NCBI RefSeq assembly: GCF_036311985.1
Contig: NZ_JAZDCJ010000027.1
Origin: JAZDCJ01 sp036311985
GTDB taxonomy: Bacteria; Actinomycetota; Actinomycetes; Actinomycetales; Micrococcaceae
Strand: one strand, 5' to 3'
Length of the DNA stretch: 64,000 nt
In this document: positions 59,057 to 64,000 of the stretch, in pieces
Layout of the letters: each line of letters begins with the position of its first letter
How positions within the stretch are numbered: the stretch's first letter is position 1
The notes under the pieces: model-generated
Databases searched by the model: none
What the model was told of the DNA's origin: nothing
Seen by the model: the letters and a program-made list of their open reading frames with translations, nothing else
Translations under genes and position numbers: made by a program

Positions 59057-61378
59057 ATGGCCGGTCGTAAGTCTCCTTTTTTTGATACCGCAACCACCCT
59101 GGGCAAGATCGTCGCCTTCTTCGGGGTGAGTGCGCTCTGCGGAGTGCTCGCGGCGGGTCTGTTGATTCCTGCCGCGTCGGTCGCGGGGTCCAGCGCGTCG
59201 GCGGGCATCGAGTTCTTCGAGGCCCTCCCGGCCGAGCTGCGCGAGGAGCCGCTGTCCGTGCCCTCCCGCGTGCTCGCCAAGGACGGCTCCACGATCGCGA
59301 CGTTCTACGCGGAGAACCGCGTCCCCGTGACCCTGGACAAGGTCTCGGAGAACATGCGCAAGGCGATCGTCTCCATCGAGGACGAGCGCTTCTACGAACA
59401 CAACGGCGTCGACCTGCGCGGCATCACGCGCGCCGCCGTCAGCAACCTCACGAGCTCCTCGCGCCAGGGCGCCTCGACGCTGACCCAGCAGTACGTCAAC
59501 AACATGCTGATCAACGCCGACCACCTCAACGGCGTGGCCAAGGAGGACCTGACGATCTCCGGCGACAGCAAGTCCTACGGGGACAAGCTGCGCGAGATCA
59601 AGCTCGCGATCGCCGTCGAGAAGGAGTTCTCCAAGGACGAGATCCTGCAGGGCTACCTCAACATCGTGCTCTTCTCCGGAACGACCTACGGCGTCGAGGC
59701 CGCCTCGCAGCGCTACTTCTCGATCCCGGCCGCCGATCTGAACATCCAGCAGGCGGCGATGCTCGCCGGCATGGTGCAGCTGCCCAACGTCTACAACCCG
59801 GTGACCAATCCGGAGCTGACGACGAAGCGCCGCAACACGGTCCTCGGCGCCATGAAGCGCACGGGGGCGATCACGGCCGAGGAGTACGAGGAGGCCGTGG
59901 CCTCCGAGCTCGAGCTCAAGCCGCGCGAGCTGAAGTCCGGTTGCGTGGCCGCGCGCACCGCCGCCAACTTCTGCGACTACGTCTCCCGCCTCATCACCTC
60001 CGACGCCTCGTTCGGCAAGACGGTCGAGGACCGCACGCGCCTGCTCTTCCGCGGCGGCCTGACCATCAAGACGACGCTCGACCCGCGCCTGCAGAAGGAG
60101 GCGGAGACGGAGACCAGGAACGCCATCCCGGCCGACGACGAGTCCAATCTCGGCACCGCCCTGGTCTCCGTGGAGCCCGGCACCGGCAACATCCTCGCCA
60201 TGGCGCAGAACAAGCAGTACGGCCCGCAGGACGGCACCGAGTACACGGAGTTCAACTTCGCCGTGGAACGCTCGCTGGGCGGCTCGGGAGGCTTCCAGGG
60301 CGGCTCCACGATGAAGCCCTACACGACGCTCGCGTGGCTCGAATCCGGCCACAACATGTGGGACACGGTCGACGCGCGCCGGGACAAGTATCCGGACACC
60401 TACCAGTGGAAGGCCTCGTGCCTCCCGGGCGGTTCCGTGCGGACGTACTCCGACGATGGCGTTTGGGACGTCAACAACGCCTCCGCCGGCTTCAAGCGCT
60501 CGATGAACGTCGACTACGGGCTCTACTGGTCGATCAACACGGCCACGGTGGCCCAGGCCGCCCAGCTCGACCTGTGCGACATCGCCGACGCCACGGCACG
60601 TCTCGGGGTCCTCGACCAGTCCAATCAGGACAAGGAAACGGGCGAGACGCTCGGGATCTCACCCGCGAACCCCTCGTTCGTCCTCGGCTCCGCCCAGATC
60701 ACCCCGCTCTCCCAGGCCGCGGCGTTCGCGGCGTTCGCCAACGAGGGCGAGTACTGCAAGCCCCGTGCCCTGACCTCCGTCGAGGACGCGGCGGGGAACC
60801 AGTACAAGGTCCCCGGCGTCGACTGCTCGCAGCAGATCGACGAGAAGGTCGTCCGCAACCTCAACGGCACGCTCTCCAAGATCGCCTCCCAGCGTGTCGC
60901 CCGCGGCACCGTCAACGTCCCGATCGCCGGCAAGACGGGCACGAACAACGGCGCCTCCTCCACGTGGTTCGTGGGCTACACGACGGGCGTCTCGACCGCC
61001 GCGTGGGTGGGCCGCAACACCGGCAACGAGAACATCTTCTCGACGCGGATCAACGGGCAGCTGTACCCGCAGGCGGATTCCTCGACCTTCGCCTCGCCGA
61101 TGTGGCTCGCGTACATGAAGGACGTCGTCGGGTACTACCCGGCCGAGGGCTTCGGCCGTCCCGATTCCCGCCCGGCACCGGTCGTCACGCCGAGCCCGTC
61201 GGCGCCGCGGAACTCCGGCAACGACTCCTCCGACAACGGCGGCGGCAACGACTCCGGGGGCAACGACAACGGAGGCGGAAACGACTCCGGCGGTAATGAC
61301 AACGGCGGGGGGAACGACGCCGGTGGAGGCAACGGCGGCGGCCAGGACGAGCCGACCCCGCCGGAGGACGACGAGTAG
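59057..61378 (+). CDS. Bifunctional transglycosylase/transpeptidase penicillin-binding protein (PonA-like)
   Basis: A 773-residue class A PBP. One N-terminal membrane helix (about 17-43) anchors it. The GT51 domain has AIVSIEDERFYEHNGVDLRGI, GASTLTQQYVNN and the EIKLAIAVEKEFSKDEILQGYLN block. The transpeptidase has STMK with Ser417, SINTAT, and KTGTNNGASSTWFVGYT (Lys about 626). The C-terminus is a flexible Gly/Asn/Asp/Ser repeat tail ending in acidic residues. It polymerises and cross-links peptidoglycan. GAAGG also lies just before the ATG. Confidence 0.95.
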   Translation: MAGRKSPFFDTATTLGKIVAFFGVSALCGVLAAGLLIPAASVAGSSASAGIEFFEALPAELREEPLSVPSRVLAKDGSTIATFYAENRVPVTLDKVSENMRKAIVSIEDERFYEHNGVDLRGITRAAVSNLTSSSRQGASTLTQQYVNNMLINADHLNGVAKEDLTISGDSKSYGDKLREIKLAIAVEKEFSKDEILQGYLNIVLFSGTTYGVEAASQRYFSIPAADLNIQQAAMLAGMVQLPNVYNPVTNPELTTKRRNTVLGAMKRTGAITAEEYEEAVASELELKPRELKSGCVAARTAANFCDYVSRLITSDASFGKTVEDRTRLLFRGGLTIKTTLDPRLQKEAETETRNAIPADDESNLGTALVSVEPGTGNILAMAQNKQYGPQDGTEYTEFNFAVERSLGGSGGFQGGSTMKPYTTLAWLESGHNMWDTVDARRDKYPDTYQWKASCLPGGSVRTYSDDGVWDVNNASAGFKRSMNVDYGLYWSINTATVAQAAQLDLCDIADATARLGVLDQSNQDKETGETLGISPANPSFVLGSAQITPLSQAAAFAAFANEGEYCKPRALTSVEDAAGNQYKVPGVDCSQQIDEKVVRNLNGTLSKIASQRVARGTVNVPIAGKTGTNNGASSTWFVGYTTGVSTAAWVGRNTGNENIFSTRINGQLYPQADSSTFASPMWLAYMKDVVGYYPAEGFGRPDSRPAPVVTPSPSAPRNSGNDSSDNGGGNDSGGNDNGGGNDSGGNDNGGGNDAGGGNGGGQDEPTPPEDDE

Positions 61379-61380
61379 GC

Positions 61381-62325
61381 ATGGGCGTGGCGGGGGAACT
61401 GTCCAGGATCGCCACCAAGGGCGCCTGGGCCGCCGGCGCGGCGCTCGCCGCGGGCGGCCTCGCGTTCGGCTACGGGCTCTCCGAGCGGAACCGCTTCCAG
61501 GTCCGCCATGAGTCGCTCGCCGTGCTCCCGCGCGGCGCGGCGCCGCTGCGCGTCCTGCACTTGAGCGACATCCACATGGTGCCCGGGCAGGAGTCCAAGC
61601 GGCAGTGGCTTCGCTCGCTCGCCGGGCTGCGTCCCGACCTCGTGGTCAACACGGGCGACAACCTCAGCCACCACGACGCGGTCCCGGCCCTCTTGGAGGC
61701 GCTCGAGCCGCTGCTCGAGGTGCCGGGCGTGTTCGTCCCGGGCTCGAACTGCTACTTCGCGCCGCGCCTGAAGAACCCGCTGCGCTACCTCCGCGGCCCA
61801 TCCGGCCCGCCGCGCAGCGCGGCCCGCGACGAGCTGCCGTGGCGGCGGATGCACGAGGCCTTCGGCTCGGCGGGCTGGATCAACCTCAGCAACCGGCACC
61901 AGTCGGTGCCGTGGGGTCCCTTGCGGCTCGACTTCTCCGGCGTCGACGATCCGCACCTGCGCCGGGACGCGTTCGCCGGGTGGCCGCGCGGCTCGTCCAC
62001 CTCCGGAGAGGCCCCGCACGTGCGCATCGCCCTGGCCCACGCTCCCTACCAGCGCGTCCTGGACACGTTCGTGGACGCGGGCGCCGACGTCGTCTTCGCG
62101 GGCCACACCCACGGCGGGCAGGTGTGCCTGCCGGGCTACGGCGCGCTCGTGAGCAATTGCGACCTCCCGACGTGGCGCGCCCGCGGCCTCTCCTGGTGGG
62201 AGCATTCCGGCCGCGAGGTCCCGCTCAACGTCTCGGCCGGGATCGGCACGTCCCGCTTCGCGCCGATCCGGATCGCGTGCCCGCCCGAGGCCGTCGTCGT
62301 GACGCTCACGGCGCGCCCGGCCTGA
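61381..62325 (+). CDS. Metallophosphoesterase (calcineurin-like)
   Basis: A 314-residue phosphoesterase. An N-terminal hydrophobic segment (AGAALAAGGLAFGYGL) is followed by metal-binding blocks LRVLHLSDIHMVP, LVVNTGDNLSHHD, VPGSNCY, IALAHAPY and FAGHTHGGQVCLPGYG. The usual GNH(D/E) motif is replaced by GSN, as in this actinobacterial group encoded beside class A PBP genes. It starts two bases after the PBP stop, so it is co-transcribed; a cell-envelope substrate is plausible but unproven. Confidence 0.87.
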   Translation: MGVAGELSRIATKGAWAAGAALAAGGLAFGYGLSERNRFQVRHESLAVLPRGAAPLRVLHLSDIHMVPGQESKRQWLRSLAGLRPDLVVNTGDNLSHHDAVPALLEALEPLLEVPGVFVPGSNCYFAPRLKNPLRYLRGPSGPPRSAARDELPWRRMHEAFGSAGWINLSNRHQSVPWGPLRLDFSGVDDPHLRRDAFAGWPRGSSTSGEAPHVRIALAHAPYQRVLDTFVDAGADVVFAGHTHGGQVCLPGYGALVSNCDLPTWRARGLSWWEHSGREVPLNVSAGIGTSRFAPIRIACPPEAVVVTLTARPA

Positions 62326-62366
62326 CCGGGCGCCGGTCCGATGGCGACCGCGGCGGCACTGCGCGA

Positions 62367-62396
62367 TTGATGACTGCCAACCGCTCGGGGTAGGGT
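62367..62396 (+). promoter_or_regulatory. Promoter of the ABC exporter gene
   Basis: TTGATG (62367-62372) and TAGGGT (62391-62396) with an 18-base spacer give an expected transcription start near 62403, about 40 bases before the GTG. Confidence 0.6.
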
Positions 62397-62443
62397 GGAT
62401 TTGCTTGCTGTAGGCAAACAACCATGGATCGAGGTCACCACGC

Positions 62444-64000
62444 GTGGTGCAGCACCAGACGGGCCACTCCACTCCCGGCGAGAACACGCCCCTGCTCAAG
62501 ACCTTTGGCCGACTCGCGCCGCAGCTGAAGCCCATCCTCCCGCGCCTGCTCCTCGGCTTCCTCTGCGCCCTGGCCGCCGGCGTCGTCGCCCTGACCATCC
62601 CGCAGGTCCTGCGCGGCCTCGTCAACTCGGTGCTGCACGCCGGCGGGGCGAGCACCGAGGTCTGGATCGCCGCGGGCGTCGTCGCGGGGCTCGGCCTCCT
62701 CGAGGCCGTTCTCGTCTACCTGCGCCGTGTCTTCGTCATCACGCCGGCCGCCCGGATCGAGACGCAGCTGCGCGTGAGGCTCTACCGCCACCTGCAGGAC
62801 CTCCCCGTCGCCTTCCACGACAAGTGGGGCTCCGGCCAGCTCCTCTCCCGTTCCATGGCGGATCTCGGGCTGATCCGGCGCTGGCTCGCCTTCGGTTCCA
62901 TCATGCTCGTCGTCGCCACGGTCACGGTCGTCGTCGGCCTCGTGCTGATGTTCTCCAGCAACTGGCTGCTCGGCACGATCTACCTCGCGGGCGCGATCCC
63001 GATCACGATCCGCGCCTTCTACTTCCGCAACGTCTTCCGCGCCGCGAGCCGGCTCAGCCAGGACCAGGCCGGCGACCTCGCCACAACGGTCGAGGAATCG
63101 GTGCACGGGATCCGCGTGCTCAAGGCGTTCGGCCGCGGCCGTCACGCCCTCGAGGGCTTCAGCGTCCAGGCCGAACGGCTGCGGGACACCGAGATCAGCA
63201 AGGCCCGCTCGCTCTCCGGCTTCCTGATGTTCGTGGTCTCCGTCCCGGAGATCACGCTCGGGATCGGCCTCTTCGTCGGCGTCTGGCTCACGGCCCGCGG
63301 CGAGCTCACGGTCGGCGAGGTCGTCGCGTTCTTCGCCACGGCCGCCGTGCTCGCGGGCCCCGTCGAGGGCATCGGCATGCTGCTGGGCATGACCCTGACC
63401 ACCAAGACGGCGCTCGACCGCCACTACGACGTCATGGACACGCCCAACACCATCACCTCACCCGCCGCGGCCGAGGCCCCGGCCTCGCCGCGCGGACACC
63501 TCGAGCTGCGCGGGCTCTCCTTCCGCTTCCCCGACGCGAAGCCCGGTTCCACCCCCGTGCTGGACGGCGTGGACCTGGAGATCCTGCCCGGGGAGACGAT
63601 GGCGCTCGTCGGCACGACGGGCAGCGGCAAGTCCACCCTCCTGCAGCTCGTGCCGCGGCTCTATGAGGCCACGGGAGGGCAGATCCTGCTGGACGGCGTG
63701 GACGTGCGCCGGTACGACGTCGAGGCGCTGCGGACCGCGATCGCCGTCGCCTTCGAGGACACGACCCTGTTCTCCTCCTCCATCCGGGACAACGTCCTGC
63801 TCGGGGCCCGCCCCTCGCCGGGCCAGTCCCCCGACGACGCGCTCGCCGAGGCCCTCGAGACGGCGCAGGCCGGCTTCGTCCACTCGCTGCCCGACGGCGT
63901 CGACACGCTCATCGGCGAGGAGGGCCTGTCCCTGTCCGGGGGCCAGCGGCAGCGGATCGCGCTCGCGCGGGCGATCGCGGCCAAGCCGCGGCTTCTGGTC
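62444..64000 (+). CDS. ABC transporter, fused permease and ATPase, 3' end outside window
   Basis: At least 519 codons are present without a stop. Six transmembrane segments (type 1 exporter fold) span about residues 28-320, including LLLGFLCALAAGVVALTIPQVLRGLVNSVL and the coupling-helix region TTVEESVHGIRVLKAFGRGRHALEGF. The ATPase shows Walker A VGTTGSGKSTLL, the Q-loop replaced by AFEDTTLF as in multidrug/lipid exporters with Glu, and the signature LSLSGGQRQRIALARAI just before the edge; Walker B is missing. GAGG lies about nine bases before the first of two adjacent GTGs. It probably works as a heterodimer with a following gene. Confidence 0.9.
   Translation, partial: MVQHQTGHSTPGENTPLLKTFGRLAPQLKPILPRLLLGFLCALAAGVVALTIPQVLRGLVNSVLHAGGASTEVWIAAGVVAGLGLLEAVLVYLRRVFVITPAARIETQLRVRLYRHLQDLPVAFHDKWGSGQLLSRSMADLGLIRRWLAFGSIMLVVATVTVVVGLVLMFSSNWLLGTIYLAGAIPITIRAFYFRNVFRAASRLSQDQAGDLATTVEESVHGIRVLKAFGRGRHALEGFSVQAERLRDTEISKARSLSGFLMFVVSVPEITLGIGLFVGVWLTARGELTVGEVVAFFATAAVLAGPVEGIGMLLGMTLTTKTALDRHYDVMDTPNTITSPAAAEAPASPRGHLELRGLSFRFPDAKPGSTPVLDGVDLEILPGETMALVGTTGSGKSTLLQLVPRLYEATGGQILLDGVDVRRYDVEALRTAIAVAFEDTTLFSSSIRDNVLLGARPSPGQSPDDALAEALETAQAGFVHSLPDGVDTLIGEEGLSLSGGQRQRIALARAIAAKPRLLV

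Noticed and set aside
61205..61370. Gly/Asn/Asp repeat DNA at the end of the PBP gene, considered as a repeat array
   Set aside because: It is in-frame low-complexity coding sequence for a flexible tail with irregular units, common in class A PBPs.

Overview
This window is chromosomal DNA from a high-GC Gram-positive actinobacterium. The best fit is a member of the Micrococcales close to Micrococcaceae, although I could not test this by database search. The evidence is the strong G/C bias at third codon positions, frequent GTG/TTG starts, TAnnnT -10 boxes, and actinobacterial markers: the 32-residue ribosomal protein bS22, a BldC-type regulator, Rex, a MarP-type protease, DUF4229, DUF2332 and DUF4244 proteins, and a Ssd/TadA/TadB/TadC locus beside an MrfA-type helicase. 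I count about 63 genes or gene remnants. I found no tRNA, rRNA, CRISPR array or intact insertion sequence.

Layout. 0-5 kb: a GABA/amino-acid permease, a VOC protein, and a WYL regulator divergent from a DrrAB-like ABC exporter across a perfect palindrome. 5-8.3 kb: menB, menE and menA (menaquinone). 8.3-15.2 kb: two small membrane proteins, a degenerate island with a formylglycine-generating-enzyme pseudogene, then the System II cytochrome c operon read leftward (histidine phosphatase, ResA-like, CcdA, ResB, CcsB). 15.3-19.4 kb: YceI, a Gln/Gly/Pro-rich membrane protein, Rex, glutaredoxin, HAD phosphatase, bS22, BldC-like. 19.5-27 kb: lactate dehydrogenase under tandem GntR/LldR-like operators, glutamate dehydrogenase, an ArsR regulator, AcuC deacetylase and a Trk/Ktr potassium system, ending in a low-GC remnant. 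27.3-33.5 kb: proC, sugar-phosphate isomerase, Ppx, topA and a second ArsR regulator. 33.5-40.2 kb: a methyltransferase, a small lipoprotein candidate, two GNAT acetyltransferases, TrhO and an MrfA-type helicase. 40.2-45.2 kb: a Tad/Flp secretion locus read leftward. 45.4-51.5 kb: an exonuclease/polymerase, an orphan WXG100-like protein, a Nudix hydrolase, Nth and a membrane protein. 51.7-64 kb: acsA, aroQ, DUF2332, MarP, a Crp-family regulator, a second Nudix protein, RidA, DUF4177, a bifunctional penicillin-binding protein, a phosphoesterase, and an ABC exporter cut by the window end.

How the genes work together. Menaquinone synthesis, cytochrome c maturation, Rex, quinone-linked lactate oxidation and acetate activation form an aerobic respiratory core. 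AcuC is the expected deacetylase partner of acetyl-CoA synthetase.

The most notable observations are: (i) at least sixteen genes have a -10 box 6-7 nt before the start codon, so leaderless transcription looks common and fixes many starts; (ii) a formylglycine-generating-enzyme pseudogene lies between two diverged copies of the ccsB 3' end; (iii) the ssd/cpaE-like gene at the head of the Tad operon is frameshifted, apparently by a roughly 38-bp hairpin-containing insertion; (iv) palindromic operators were found for the WYL regulator, lactate dehydrogenase and the Crp-like regulator. I did not find a clearly new multi-gene defence or biosynthetic system.
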